NCBI RefSeq assembly: GCF_000423365.1
Contig: NZ_AUHV01000003.1
Span: forward strand, 744,001 to 808,000
Origin: Maritalea myrionectae DSM 19524
GTDB lineage: Bacteria > Pseudomonadota > Alphaproteobacteria > Rhizobiales > Devosiaceae
Length of the DNA: 64,000 nucleotides
Reading direction: 5' to 3'
Shown: one piece after another, positions 8,069-16,494 of the stretch
How the letters are laid out: each line of letters opens with the position of its first letter
How positions within the stretch are numbered: the first letter of the stretch is position 1
Program-made: the position numbers and the translations under genes
The notes under the pieces: generated by a model
The model's database searches: none
Told to the model about the DNA's origin: nothing
Seen by the model: the letters and a program-made list of their open reading frames with translations, nothing else

Positions 8069-9159
8069 AGCTGAAAGTGATTAGAACCATAAGGTAAGGT
8101 CATAGTTAGCCGTTGGGTAGAGCGCATCCCTGGTCTGGAAAAATCCTTATCTGGCACTTCTTTCCACAACTCATCGATTTTTTCCGTTACGAACTTAACC
8201 GGCGCCTCGGTTGAAATAATTCCTTCTAAGTTTCTTGCGACTCCAACGAAAACCAATTCTATATTTCGATGCGAAATAGTGTTTCGAACTATGGGGTTGG
8301 TCGGCTTCAACGCATCATCTCCGAAGTTGTCATATAGAAAGTTCAAGGTGTCCTTAAATCGATCGAGCGCTTCTATATGGCGCTTTTCAGTAATTAAACT
8401 TGCAATCTTATCTGAGTAATAACTCGAAACATCTCGATATGACTGATCAAAATATTCAGTTATACTGACCAAACAACGTGTAACATAATCAAGGTCGCCT
8501 TGCTCTTCTTGCTGTTTTTCAGTAATTCCAAATACATTCTTGAACGCTTCCGTACTTACTAGCTCGCGAATGTCCGCTACAAAGTCGGCATCTAGCATGA
8601 CCATTACGCACGTCCGAATTTCTTGGTCATTCGCTTGTTGCCCCCCGCGATTCAATCTTTGAAAGAGTTCAAATTTTGCTTCTTCGTTGCTAGGTTGCTT
8701 TAGCACTTCAACCGGGATGCGAGCCCTCTTGAAATTCAGCTTCAGCGCAGTTTCCAATTCAATACCAGGCTCAGCTAATCCGTCATTGCTCCATACAACA
8801 TCATCCAACCCCGTTAAATACTTAGTACCACATAACTTCAGTTGAGGCAGAACTGTGCGATCAAGCTTTAGCTTGCCCTGAAACTCCAATAAGGTCGAAA
8901 TCCGTTGCAATCCGTCAATCAACTCCCATTTTCCATCCTCTCGTTCAAAAACAAATATGGAAGGAATGGGAATGCCAACAAGTATACTTTCAACCAGAGC
9001 TGATTTCTGCGCTAGTTCCCAGCGAAATAATCTTTGAAACTCTGGGTTTATTATCAACTCATTTTCCTCATACATGGTTGACAATTCACTCACTGATATT
9101 TGAATAGTCTCAGTAAAGACATCGTGTTTTGCTTCTGAGACTTGGTCAATTAAAGGCAA
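8065..9159 (-). CDS. DUF262 (ParB-like fold) protein
   Basis: DUF262-domain protein, related to the N-terminal part of the modification-dependent GmrSD enzymes and to ParB-like NTP-using folds. The diagnostic segments are NPEFQRLFRWELAQKSALVESIL, then GIPIPSIFVFE and the IDGLQR motif (residues 81-86), the DUF262 form of DGQQR. The C-terminal half is helical and lacks an HNH (DUF1524) nuclease domain, so nuclease action would need a partner. I chose TTG 9157-9159: GGAG lies six bases upstream and the codon follows the endonuclease stop directly. The first ATG (9225) would overlap that gene by 65 bases. About 364 residues. It is coupled at its 3' end to the HEPN gene. Confidence 0.85.
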   Translation of the reverse strand: MPLIDQVSEAKHDVFTETIQISVSELSTMYEENELIINPEFQRLFRWELAQKSALVESILVGIPIPSIFVFEREDGKWELIDGLQRISTLLEFQGKLKLDRTVLPQLKLCGTKYLTGLDDVVWSNDGLAEPGIELETALKLNFKRARIPVEVLKQPSNEEAKFELFQRLNRGGQQANDQEIRTCVMVMLDADFVADIRELVSTEAFKNVFGITEKQQEEQGDLDYVTRCLVSITEYFDQSYRDVSSYYSDKIASLITEKRHIEALDRFKDTLNFLYDNFGDDALKPTNPIVRNTISHRNIELVFVGVARNLEGIISTEAPVKFVTEKIDELWKEVPDKDFSRPGMRSTQRLTMTLPYGSNHFQL

Positions 9160-9160
9160 A

Positions 9161-9748
9161 TCAATTCTCCAAATGTGTATCAATTTTTTTAACAATCTGA
9201 TCGATTGGATTTCGACCAAGAGCACACTTCATCGCCCATTCCCTACCCGGGTGTAAGGTGTCCCAACTAGATCGCGCTTGCTTATAACGACCAGAACCGG
9301 GATCGTTATTACCAAAACCATCTACAACTAAATTCCAAACTGGCTTAAACCACATTATAAGGACACGTTCAGCGAGTCTGATCCAAGCTTCATCAACCCA
9401 CAGATAGCGACAACGGAAATCAGATAGATCTAAATTGTCTGCGGCCGCAATAGATTGCGCATGCTTTCTCAAACGATTATGCAACGCATATCCCGGTGGG
9501 GTATCCCATCCGAGAGCACCTTGACGTCCACCTTTAGGATCTGCCTTACCTACATAAATAGGGGTTGGCTCCCCTTTATTGTTTAGCCCTCGATAAAATT
9601 CTGATTTTCCTAAATAATAAATCGCATAGATTCCAGCGGCCTCAAAGGGTTCGCTAGGCGGTAGCTTTTCCAACGGTCGTAGTAGTAATGCTCTCGCAGT
9701 ACTTTCAGCAAGATGTGCCTTTTCAAGGGGGTTAAATGGTCTATCCAT
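9161..9748 (-). CDS. Eco29kI-like GIY-YIG restriction endonuclease
   Basis: Type II restriction enzyme of the GIY-YIG superfamily, 195 residues. The GIY motif is at residues 39-41 (GIYAIYYLGKS), and the YIG-like element is PIYVGKADPKGGRQGALG (Tyr65). Further candidate active-site residues are Arg92 and His96 (LHNRLRKH), Glu127 (LAERVL) and Asn139 (VWNL). The R-x3-H and E-x11-N spacings agree with those I recall for Eco29kI, which cuts CCGCGG. It is the first gene of an operon with DUF262 and HEPN genes, and its methyltransferase is encoded convergently beyond them. The separated, convergent layout differs from the adjacent R-M order of classic Eco29kI. Confidence 0.88.
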   Translation of the reverse strand: MDRPFNPLEKAHLAESTARALLLRPLEKLPPSEPFEAAGIYAIYYLGKSEFYRGLNNKGEPTPIYVGKADPKGGRQGALGWDTPPGYALHNRLRKHAQSIAAADNLDLSDFRCRYLWVDEAWIRLAERVLIMWFKPVWNLVVDGFGNNDPGSGRYKQARSSWDTLHPGREWAMKCALGRNPIDQIVKKIDTHLEN

Positions 9749-9917
9749 AAGAAATCTCTTCCAAATAAGTTCTTACAGTCGCAGATTTCTTGAATGATTT
9801 GAAGTGACAAATTCATAGTCGCTTGAACTTCGCGACCCAAACGCAACCCAAGCCAATCCACGCGCCAATGCGCAAAGGCTTTCTCACACCTAACAACCTG
9901 CAATAAAAGGAAAATTT
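9749..9917. other. promoter region of the restriction operon and island right edge
   Basis: The 169 bases between the endonuclease start and the tRNA-Met 3' end must hold the operon promoter. No clear controller-protein box (paired inverted repeats) is visible. The island edge probably coincides with the tRNA 3' end. Confidence 0.35.
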
Positions 9918-9994
9918 TGGTAGCGGGAGAGGGACTTGAACCCCCGACACGCGGATTATGATTCCGCTGCTCTAACCAACTGAGCTACCCCGCC
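9918..9994 (-). tRNA. tRNA-Met (anticodon CAT)
   Basis: 77-base tRNA on the minus strand. The acceptor stem GGCGGGG pairs with TCCCGCT. The D-arm is GCTCAGTTGGTTAGAGC, the anticodon loop AATCATAAT carries CAT, and the T-arm contains GGGGTTCAAGTCCC. The terminal CCA is encoded (TGG at 9918-9920 on the plus strand). CAT could also be tRNA-Ile2 with lysidine, but the stem sequences resemble the alphaproteobacterial elongator tRNA-Met. The 3' end faces the accessory island, as for an integrase target. Confidence 0.9.
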
Positions 9995-10251
9995 CCGAAA
10001 GACATCTTTCGATGGAAGATTTGGCAAAGCTGTTGCGCTTTGCTGCGGGGGATATAATGCGGGGGGCGGCGCAATGTCAAGCAACAATGCATCAAGAAAT
10101 TTGACATTTCTCATCTAATTTCCCACCCTCCATTCCACACGGGGGAATCCAACCTCGAAAAAATCAATTTCGGCAAAATATGAACCATCTTTATCCTGCC
10201 GCATTATAGCTTAAGATAACCAAATAAATTTGCCAGCAAACTGAGGCCAAA
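9995..10251. other. intergenic, no gene seen
   Basis: Promoter region of the tRNA (leftward) and of the OmpA-type lipoprotein (rightward). It contains a G-rich stretch near 10050 and an AT-rich stretch near 10180-10230. I see no further gene. Confidence 0.4.
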
Positions 10252-10896
10252 ATGAAAAAAGAACTTCTTCTTGCAACCGTCGCAGCTTTCTCGCTGTCGG
10301 CGTGTACCACAACAGGGTGGAACTCAAACGCTGTGAAAGGTGGCGCAGGTGGTGCCGCCGCAGGCGCGGTGGCCGGTTTGGTCTACGCTTCTGTGGCCAA
10401 TAAAGATGCACGCTCCGCAGCGCTGATCGGCGCGGGCCTTGGTGCCCTCACCGGCGCAAGCGTTGGTGCCTATATGGACCGTCAGGAAGCCGAGCTGCGC
10501 TCCAGCCTGGCCAACACCGGCGTGACCGTGACCCGTCAAGGCGACCAGATCATCTTGAACATGCCGTCAAATGTGACGTTCCAAACCGACCAATCAAATG
10601 TTGAGCCACAATTCTATGAGACATTGAACTCCGTGGCGGTGGTGCTGCAAAACTATCCAAAGACCTTGGTTGATGTTTATGGCCACACCGATTCGACCGG
10701 TTCAGATCAATATAACCTTGAGCTCTCCAATCGCCGTGCCATGTCTGTGGCCAACTATGTTTCTGGCCGTGGTGTAGATCCGCGCCGGATTTATGTAACC
10801 GGCTTGGGCGAAACTCAACCGATTGCCTCAAACGCAACAGAAAGCGGCCGGGCACAAAACCGTCGCGTTGAGATCCAAATCTCACCATTGACCTAA
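10252..10896 (+). CDS. OmpA-family outer-membrane lipoprotein
   Basis: Peptidoglycan-binding lipoprotein (YiaD/Pal-like), 214 residues. A signal peptide ends in the lipobox LSAC with Cys18 as the lipidated residue. Residues ~27-65 form a glycine/alanine-rich hydrophobic stretch (glycine-zipper type), and residues ~100-212 are an OmpA C-terminal domain. Its diagnostic parts are VDVYGHTDSTGSDQYN, LSNRRAMSVANYV and GRAQNRRVEIQI, which bind diaminopimelate in the cell wall. It anchors the outer membrane to peptidoglycan. It is monocistronic, with a hairpin terminator 25 bases after the stop. This is the first clearly chromosomal gene beyond the tRNA. Confidence 0.93.
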   Translation: MKKELLLATVAAFSLSACTTTGWNSNAVKGGAGGAAAGAVAGLVYASVANKDARSAALIGAGLGALTGASVGAYMDRQEAELRSSLANTGVTVTRQGDQIILNMPSNVTFQTDQSNVEPQFYETLNSVAVVLQNYPKTLVDVYGHTDSTGSDQYNLELSNRRAMSVANYVSGRGVDPRRIYVTGLGETQPIASNATESGRAQNRRVEIQISPLT

Positions 10897-10919
10897 TCAG
10901 GTCCGTTTTTGAATTTGAA

Positions 10920-10951
10920 GGCGCCCTGCACCAAGTGTGGGGCGTTTTTTG
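10920..10951 (+). terminator. intrinsic terminator of the OmpA-type lipoprotein gene
   Basis: GCGCCCT and GGGGCG form a short GC-rich stem (one G-T pair) followed by TTTTTTG. It sits about 25 bases after the stop codon. Confidence 0.75.
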
Positions 10952-10978
10952 TGCAAGCGCGCGCAGGGAAGCGGCCAC

Positions 10979-11839
10979 GCCAAAGCGCTGCGCGGCAATT
11001 TTGCCCGCAGTTGCGGATGCGAGGCGACAATGATCTCCTCAATTTGCAATATTGTTTGAGACCATAATCGCCTCACATGGTTGGTTTGTTCAAAACTAGA
11101 CCGCTTGCGGGGTGCTGACCCAATAGCCCCTGCTGCCCGCCCAAAGGCGAGCAGGCAACCCTCGGTGTCGGGTCAAGCTGCATCTATTTTCGCGCGCCTC
11201 TGCGTCCAATGGCACGGCCAACCTCTTCTTTTAAAGGATATCCCTTCGCTTTCATTGCCCGTCAGCAACCCGCAAAGCTTCAAAGAAGACAAACCCATTA
11301 TGCCACCAGCTGAGAGACCGCTGATAAGAAAAAACGATGTGATTGATTTTATTGGGCTTTGGTGAAAAAAGTGGGAAACATCTCCCGTCTTTACCATAAT
11401 TTGTGCACCGCCCTGCCACCTGCGCTGCATTGACCCCGGATCTAGTCCAAGGCGACCACGTCCGGGTGGATTTCTCAGCGCCGCCCCGAGGCAAAAAATG
11501 GACGCGCAAAGCGAAGCCCCTGCCGCACTTCTGCGCTGAACTGTTGCAGGCCTATGCACAGTCTCAAAAAGCCATAAACCAAACAAAGCCTGTCGCGCCA
11601 TTCTATTCTAACACAGGTCAAGAAGCACTTGTTCGCCGTAGACGACCGCTTTGAGCCCAATTAAGACTTTCTCCGCTGCAAAAAGGATCCTCTTTGCAGC
11701 ATACTTGATGTGTGATATTTTTTCTTACGCCTGAGTTGGCCAGCGCATTGTTCTTTCTGGCCTTCACAAATCTCGAGAGTTGCCAGGTTAATGCTAGAAT
11801 GAACACTCACCTGTCTGCTTTCTAGCAAGGAGAATTACT
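10979..11839. other. gene-poor, probably decayed stretch
   Basis: I see no convincing gene in these 860 bases. Overlapping short frames on both strands have low-quality translations and no ribosome binding sites. A hairpin-forming segment lies near 11128-11154 (CTGCT...CGCC CAAA GGCG AGCAG). The GC-rich parts near 11400-11650 give short protein-like fragments that could be remains of a lost gene. I looked for tmRNA and other structural RNAs here and found no diagnostic sequence. Confidence 0.4.
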
Positions 11840-12034
11840 ATGGGCGAACTATTCGAAAGACTGATGGCTCCACTGCATAAGCGTGTGGGTATCAATGACG
11901 CATTGAGCGGAAAGCCGCCTAGCATCATCAAAGACATAGCCGGTGGCGAGCATGCGAGATTGTATCACGAAGGCTACCAGATTGGCCTTCAGATGCGCCA
12001 GATTCAAGCGCTAGAGAAAGACAACAAAACCTGA
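11840..12034 (+). CDS. small hypothetical protein
   Basis: Frame of 64 codons beginning MGELFERLMAPLHKRVGIND with a good RBS (AAGGAG, seven bases before ATG 11840). The product is charged, without signal peptide or membrane segment; its second half (EHARLYHEGYQIGLQMRQIQALEKD) is probably helical. I do not recognise it. It stands alone between the decayed stretch and a two-gene unit of unknown function, with over 60 bases of clear promoter space before it. The start context is the main reason to believe it. Confidence 0.55.
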   Translation: MGELFERLMAPLHKRVGINDALSGKPPSIIKDIAGGEHARLYHEGYQIGLQMRQIQALEKDNKT

Positions 12035-12340
12035 TGGCTGAATAGCCCTAGAAATGTAGACCCTCGTACCCTATAATTGAGGAACAGCGAGATTTACATG
12101 TTCGAGGGAACTAACCGATGAGGGGGGCGACAGGCAAAGCGGAAGTGAGAAATAGGGGGCAACCGAGTTGGCAAAGCTATTGAAGCTGTTGGATTGATGG
12201 CAATAGTCTCAGCGGCGGTTTCCTGAAAGCGCCTTCGCATGTATACTTATGTGATTGAATAAATATTTACCCGAGATCGAGCGAACATTTTGCGCCTGAT
12301 TTTATAGCTACCGCAGTCTGGATGCGGTATGCAAGTGTAA
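12035..12340. other. leader with possible frameshifted coding remains
   Basis: No intact gene. From 12259 to the TAG at 12445-12447 a second frame is open for 62 codons, and its translation in the last half (for example AHTFDIWFDEGKPIESRG) is more protein-like than the annotated frame over 12341-12440. A short protein-like segment ending at ~12227 (EAVGLMAIVSAAVS) also occurs. These may be the broken 5' part of the following gene. Confidence 0.35.
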
Positions 12341-13111
12341 ATGGAACGTCTAATGCTCACACGTTTGATATTTGGTTCGATGAAGGAAAGCCAATCGAAT
12401 CGAGAGGGTTGGAGTTTTGGTTTAACGGTTCGTTTGGGAACGTATAGAGCACGATTCTTCAAGCTCAGCCTGTTCGACAGTTCACTCGAAATTGGTGTGC
12501 GTGCCGTCAAGATCGCGTTCGATCTTTCCGATGCCAAAATGCCAGACGATGACTGGGCTCACGACAGCGTAACGAATGAGAATTTGACAGTAGCCCGTGA
12601 ACGTACCCACGAAACAGAAGGTGGTTCATCGAGATCGAAGACCGGCAAAGCATCACTCGAACTGGCAGCAAGCGCTTCGATCGAGGACAAACCTGGCGGT
12701 AAATTTTCACACGGCCTGAAGTCTGAAGCTGGCATTTCGCGCACGCAGGATCAGGTACAAAAAGAGTCTTTAATCGACAAATACACCTATGAGCGGCATG
12801 CGGTCGTTGCGGTGGGTGATGAGAAACACCCGGCCTGGATTCTCGAGGCCGTACTGGAGCATAGTATCCTTTTGGGGACTGCGCTCAAATCACCCTATTT
12901 CGCTCGCGTTGTGGCTGACGGACCGTCACCTAAGGTCGCATTGCATGCTACTATTTCTCCACACGACGTATTCGTTCGTGACCGTACTGGCGCATTTGGG
13001 TCCGTAAACAAGCGATTGATCGCCAAGATCCGTATTCGTCGGACACTGTGCAAAACACCAATCCCGCTGGATTGGCACGCTGTCGAGCTGAACGAGGAGC
13101 AGGATGATTGA
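12341..13111 (+). CDS. unknown protein, first gene of a two-gene unit; 5' end doubtful
   Basis: Frame of 256 codons without a recognised family. From about 12455 onward it looks genuine (KLSLFDSSLEIGVRAVKIAFDL and, near the end, HPAWILEAVLEHSILLGTAL). The middle part (residues ~65-130) is Ser/Glu/Lys-rich and probably a linker. The first ~35 codons have no RBS and a poor translation, while another frame over the same bases looks better, so a one-base indel near 12400-12450 is likely. The 3' end overlaps the next gene by eight bases, so the two are cotranslated. Codon use and AT-richness resemble the accessory island rather than the chromosome. Confidence 0.55.
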   Translation: MERLMLTRLIFGSMKESQSNREGWSFGLTVRLGTYRARFFKLSLFDSSLEIGVRAVKIAFDLSDAKMPDDDWAHDSVTNENLTVARERTHETEGGSSRSKTGKASLELAASASIEDKPGGKFSHGLKSEAGISRTQDQVQKESLIDKYTYERHAVVAVGDEKHPAWILEAVLEHSILLGTALKSPYFARVVADGPSPKVALHATISPHDVFVRDRTGAFGSVNKRLIAKIRIRRTLCKTPIPLDWHAVELNEEQDD

Positions 13112-14672
13112 TGAGCGGCAGCTAACGTCACTGAATGAGGATCTCGAAAATCTAGCGCTGAACACAAGTTTGAGTTTCGAAACACTTGCGCATGCGGCTG
13201 GACTTGATCCTGGCAAAGATTTCATCGACGCTGACTTGCGAGGTGCCGATTTACGCGGACAGGATTTGCGAAGTTTCGACTTGTCGGACGCGGATGTGAC
13301 TGATGCACAACTGGAAGGTACTCAATTCAACCCGGATAGAGCTCCGGTCAGCGGACACCCGCCGCAGGCAGCTCCACAGGATCAGTCACAATCGTGGAAA
13401 ATCATCTCCACTGACACGACATACGGGGGAGTGCCGAACTGGGCTCTCGAACTAATGGCAGAAATTCGAGGGGACGGCATTTACGAGGTAGGGCCGTTAC
13501 TTCATTTGCTCGAACGTCAGACGGGCTATAGGAGGCGTGGCCTCATAAAGCGCATGCTACCTTCGTTTCGAAAGTTCAATAGCTGCCCGCGCTGGCTACG
13601 CGAATTCATACTAGAAGTAAGCGTGATGAAACGTACTACCTTTGTGAAAGACCTTATTGAGGAGTGCGTTGCGGAAAATGTAATTGAACCATTCAGCGAA
13701 ATCGAAACTCTGTGCGCAACTGCTACATGGTCTGAGTTCGTTAGTCGGCGCGCCGACGCCGTGAAACGACTCGGACAAGAATATGGTGCGGTCGAGAGCA
13801 TCAAAGATATTGTTCTCGACTTTGCACTGAATGACCGAAGTTGCCTAGTCCGTCGATTCGCCGTTGAAGCTTTGCCTGTTCAAGAGTTTGATGAAGAATA
13901 TATCAAACCCCTCTTGTACGGCATTATGGAAGAAGATGACGATAACATTGTCCAGTCTAATGCTCTATTCATGCTATCTTATTTTCGGCACGTTGACTCC
14001 GATGTGATGGAACTGCTGCTGAATACAGCTTTACATGGAGAGTCCGCAATGAAGGGTGCCGCCATGCGATCTCTCGAACATGACCTTGGCTTGTCAGAAG
14101 ATTTAGACGAATTTATTGTTGGTGCTATCAATAAGACACTTACTGGGACGTCCAATTTTGCATACCTATCAGCGATCTCGGTGGCTCGTCGAAATTTTCA
14201 AGGTAACAGATTCGGCGATTATCTGTTTAAATTGATGAGCGAGGAAGGGATCGATGATATCAAGCTCTTCTACTTATTTTCTGCTCTCGTTGATTGCGTG
14301 CCGAGCTCGCCTCATATACGGGATGCTCTGGATTTATGTCTTAACACAGAAGGCACACGGGCAAGTCGGGAAAGTGCGCTGAAATTCCTCTCAGGGCAGC
14401 CGGAATTAGTGAAGCATTATAGAGACCAAATCTTCCAAACAGCGGAGCTGCATCCGGGTCAAGTTTCAAGGCGTGCTACTTTTTTGGCATTGTCTCTTTT
14501 GCCGGATGAACGAGCTAAACTACTGTTTCTGCAAAAGCAATTTGAACGCATTGACAACCACCATGAGAAGATAAATTTTTATAACACGGCTCTCAGCCAC
14601 TTCAAGAATTTAGATGAAGGTGAGACTTTTTTGGAAATGGTTAAAGAAAAATATCCCGACGTAGCAATATGA
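13104..14672 (+). CDS. pentapeptide-repeat protein with HEAT-like helical region
   Basis: Protein of 522 residues. After an N-terminal helix (residues 1-36), residues ~40-72 form about seven A(D/N)LxX pentapeptide repeats (DADLRGADLRGQDLRSFDLS). After a Pro/Gln-rich linker (80-100), the remainder is a long array of helix pairs resembling HEAT/armadillo repeats (DRSCLVRRFAVEAL, NIVQSNALFMLSYFRH, ESALKFLSGQPELVKHYRD), a scaffold for protein or nucleic-acid contacts. No enzyme motif is visible. ATG 13104 lies inside the end of the preceding gene, with GAGGAGCAGG before it. The pair may be a defence or regulatory unit; that is inference from the accessory context only. Confidence 0.7.
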   Translation: MIDERQLTSLNEDLENLALNTSLSFETLAHAAGLDPGKDFIDADLRGADLRGQDLRSFDLSDADVTDAQLEGTQFNPDRAPVSGHPPQAAPQDQSQSWKIISTDTTYGGVPNWALELMAEIRGDGIYEVGPLLHLLERQTGYRRRGLIKRMLPSFRKFNSCPRWLREFILEVSVMKRTTFVKDLIEECVAENVIEPFSEIETLCATATWSEFVSRRADAVKRLGQEYGAVESIKDIVLDFALNDRSCLVRRFAVEALPVQEFDEEYIKPLLYGIMEEDDDNIVQSNALFMLSYFRHVDSDVMELLLNTALHGESAMKGAAMRSLEHDLGLSEDLDEFIVGAINKTLTGTSNFAYLSAISVARRNFQGNRFGDYLFKLMSEEGIDDIKLFYLFSALVDCVPSSPHIRDALDLCLNTEGTRASRESALKFLSGQPELVKHYRDQIFQTAELHPGQVSRRATFLALSLLPDERAKLLFLQKQFERIDNHHEKINFYNTALSHFKNLDEGETFLEMVKEKYPDVAI

Positions 14673-15096
14673 GTACTGACTATTTCGAACAAAGCATGGC
14701 TCTGAGTTTCGCTTGTGGGAGCAGTCTCTGGTGCGGATAGAGTGAACGGCAGTTTTGTCCGCACAGCCGCCATTAATTCAAAAATGGCAAAAAGCGGTTT
14801 CTGGCCCAATTTTGGTGGCGGGGGCTGGTTCGGCTGACGTTATGCCGGATCAGGGTTAGGTTGGTCTCGGAAAAATTGTCCGGGGAAAATCAAGGGCTAG
14901 CGCATAAAGGACCCCGGTGCGCATTTGCGCCACGCATGTGCAGGCCGATGCGTGGCGTCGAATAGAAGTAAATCAGAAAATGCGGTGATTACGCCTTTGA
15001 CAAAAATCGCAGCACTCTTGGTGCAGCGGAGTGTCTAGCGGCTGTATGTCACCCCACCCCTTATCCGTCCCCATCGAGGGGAGGGAAATTCTGTTT
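14673..15096. other. intergenic, no gene seen
   Basis: No convincing frame on either strand. A CCCC-TCGAT-GGGG hairpin at 15070-15082 lies just downstream of mnmA (minus strand) and may help end its transcript. Composition returns to the chromosomal average here, so this is the likely right edge of the second accessory patch. Confidence 0.4.
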
Positions 15097-16236
15097 TTAG
15101 GCCGCGGCGCTCACCGCTTGAGCAATCCAGCCGCCGCCCAACACTTGCGTGTCTTCGCTATCATCCGCATAAAAGACGCAGGCTTGCCCCGGTGAAACAC
15201 CATGTTCACCGCCGACCAGCTCAACCTCCACTTCGCCATTTTTCACGCTCAAGCGCGCGGGCTGTGGTGGCCGCGTGGAGCGCACTTTGGCTTCAATATT
15301 GATTGGGCCCATTTCCTCAATTTCATCAAGGCTCATGCCGCCCAGCCAGTTCACCTGTTTCAGTTTCACCGAACGGGTGGCCAACGCCTCATAGGGACCA
15401 ACGATCACGCGCTTTGATTCAGGTTCCAGCTTGACCACATAAAGCGGTTCGCCAGCGGAAATGCCCAAACCACGGCGCTGGCCAATGGTGAAATGAATAA
15501 TGCCTTTGTGCTCACCGAGTACGCGGCCATCCAAATGCACGATCTCCCCCGGATCAATCGCCTCTGGGCGCAGCTTTTGAATGATCTGCGCATAATTGCC
15601 ATTGGGCACAAAGCAAATGTCTTGGCTGTCGCTTTTCTCAGCCACCACAAGCCCCATATCGCGGGCAATGTCGCGCACCTCATCCTTGGTCATGCCGCCC
15701 AGGGGAAAGCGCAGGTAATCGAGCTGCTCTTGCGTGGTGGCAAAAAGGAAATAGCTTTGATCACGGCCTTGGTCCAACGGGCGATAAAGCGAATATTGCC
15801 CATTGCTTTGCCGCGATTGAATGTAATGGCCGGTGACCAGCACATCCGCATTCAACTCCCGCGAGGCTTCCAGCAAATCCTGAAACTTCACCGTCTGATT
15901 GCATTTCACGCACGGAATAGGCGTTTCGCCACGCACATAGCTATCGGCAAAATCATCAATCACGCTTTCGCGGAACTTGCTCTCATAGTCGAACACATAA
16001 TGCGGAATATCCAACGACGCGGCCACGCGGCGGGCGTCGTGAATATCTTGCCCAGCACAACACGCACCTTTGCGGTGGATCGCTTCGCCATGATCATAAA
16101 GTTGCAAGGTGATGCCAATGACATCATAACCTTCTCGCGCCATAAGCCCGGCCACAACCGAACTGTCAACGCCGCCCGACATGGCCACCACAACGCGGGT
16201 GTCCTTGGCGGGTTTATCGATACCCAGAGAATTCAT
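15097..16236 (-). CDS. mnmA: tRNA-specific 2-thiouridylase MnmA
   Basis: Adds sulphur to the 2-position of uridine-34 in tRNA for Lys, Glu and Gln. It adenylates the base with ATP and uses a persulfide cysteine. The PP-loop AMSGGVDSS is at residues 18-26. The catalytic cysteine is Cys112 in PCVKCN, and its partner is Cys208 in [15 protein letters not shown] and the C-terminal beta-barrel ([27 protein letters not shown]) are also typical. Length 379 is normal. It is a single gene, divergent from fliK across 260 bases, with an ordinary chromosomal composition. Confidence 0.97.
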   Translation of the reverse strand: MNSLGIDKPAKDTRVVVAMSGGVDSSVVAGLMAREGYDVIGITLQLYDHGEAIHRKGACCAGQDIHDARRVAASLDIPHYVFDYESKFRESVIDDFADSYVRGETPIPCVKCNQTVKFQDLLEASRELNADVLVTGHYIQSRQSNGQYSLYRPLDQGRDQSYFLFATTQEQLDYLRFPLGGMTKDEVRDIARDMGLVVAEKSDSQDICFVPNGNYAQIIQKLRPEAIDPGEIVHLDGRVLGEHKGIIHFTIGQRRGLGISAGEPLYVVKLEPESKRVIVGPYEALATRSVKLKQVNWLGGMSLDEIEEMGPINIEAKVRSTRPPQPARLSVKNGEVEVELVGGEHGVSPGQACVFYADDSEDTQVLGGGWIAQAVSAAA

Positions 16237-16450
16237 TTTTCCATCCTAATTGGGGTTAAGGGCCAACGGATAAGCATCGGCTTTTAGCAGCGACAGCTTC
16301 CCAATTCAATCATTTTGATGGCGCCCGATGGGCAAGAAATGCCCAATGGCCCGGCCAATTCTGCCGTCTTATGCAGTTTGCACGCTTTCAGCTGACACCC
16401 AAATGTGATTTTAATGAATATATTCAAGTATTTATATAAATTCTCAAAAC

Positions 16451-16466
16451 TGGCCCATTACTTGCA
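16451..16466 (+). promoter_or_regulatory. sigma54 (-24/-12) promoter of fliK-flgD
   Basis: TGGCCCATTACTTGCA matches the sigma54 consensus TGGCACG-N4-TTGCA with correct GG-to-GC spacing (12 bases). Transcription would start near 16,477, just before the fliK start. FlbD, encoded 7 kb downstream, is the natural activator. Confidence 0.7.
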
Positions 16467-16494
16467 TCACTAAAACCGGATATCTCTATTTCAA

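Noticed and set aside
9610-9903. Frame of 97 codons overlapping the restriction enzyme start
   Set aside because: It overlaps the endonuclease gene in another frame by 139 bases and its translation has no recognisable feature.
11081-11654. Several short frames and a suspected tmRNA or other structural RNA
   Set aside because: No tag-peptide sequence, no alanine-tRNA-like ends and no ribosome binding sites; frames on both strands are equally poor.
15493-16287. Plus-strand frame of 264 codons over mnmA
   Set aside because: Antisense shadow of mnmA, which carries all catalytic motifs.
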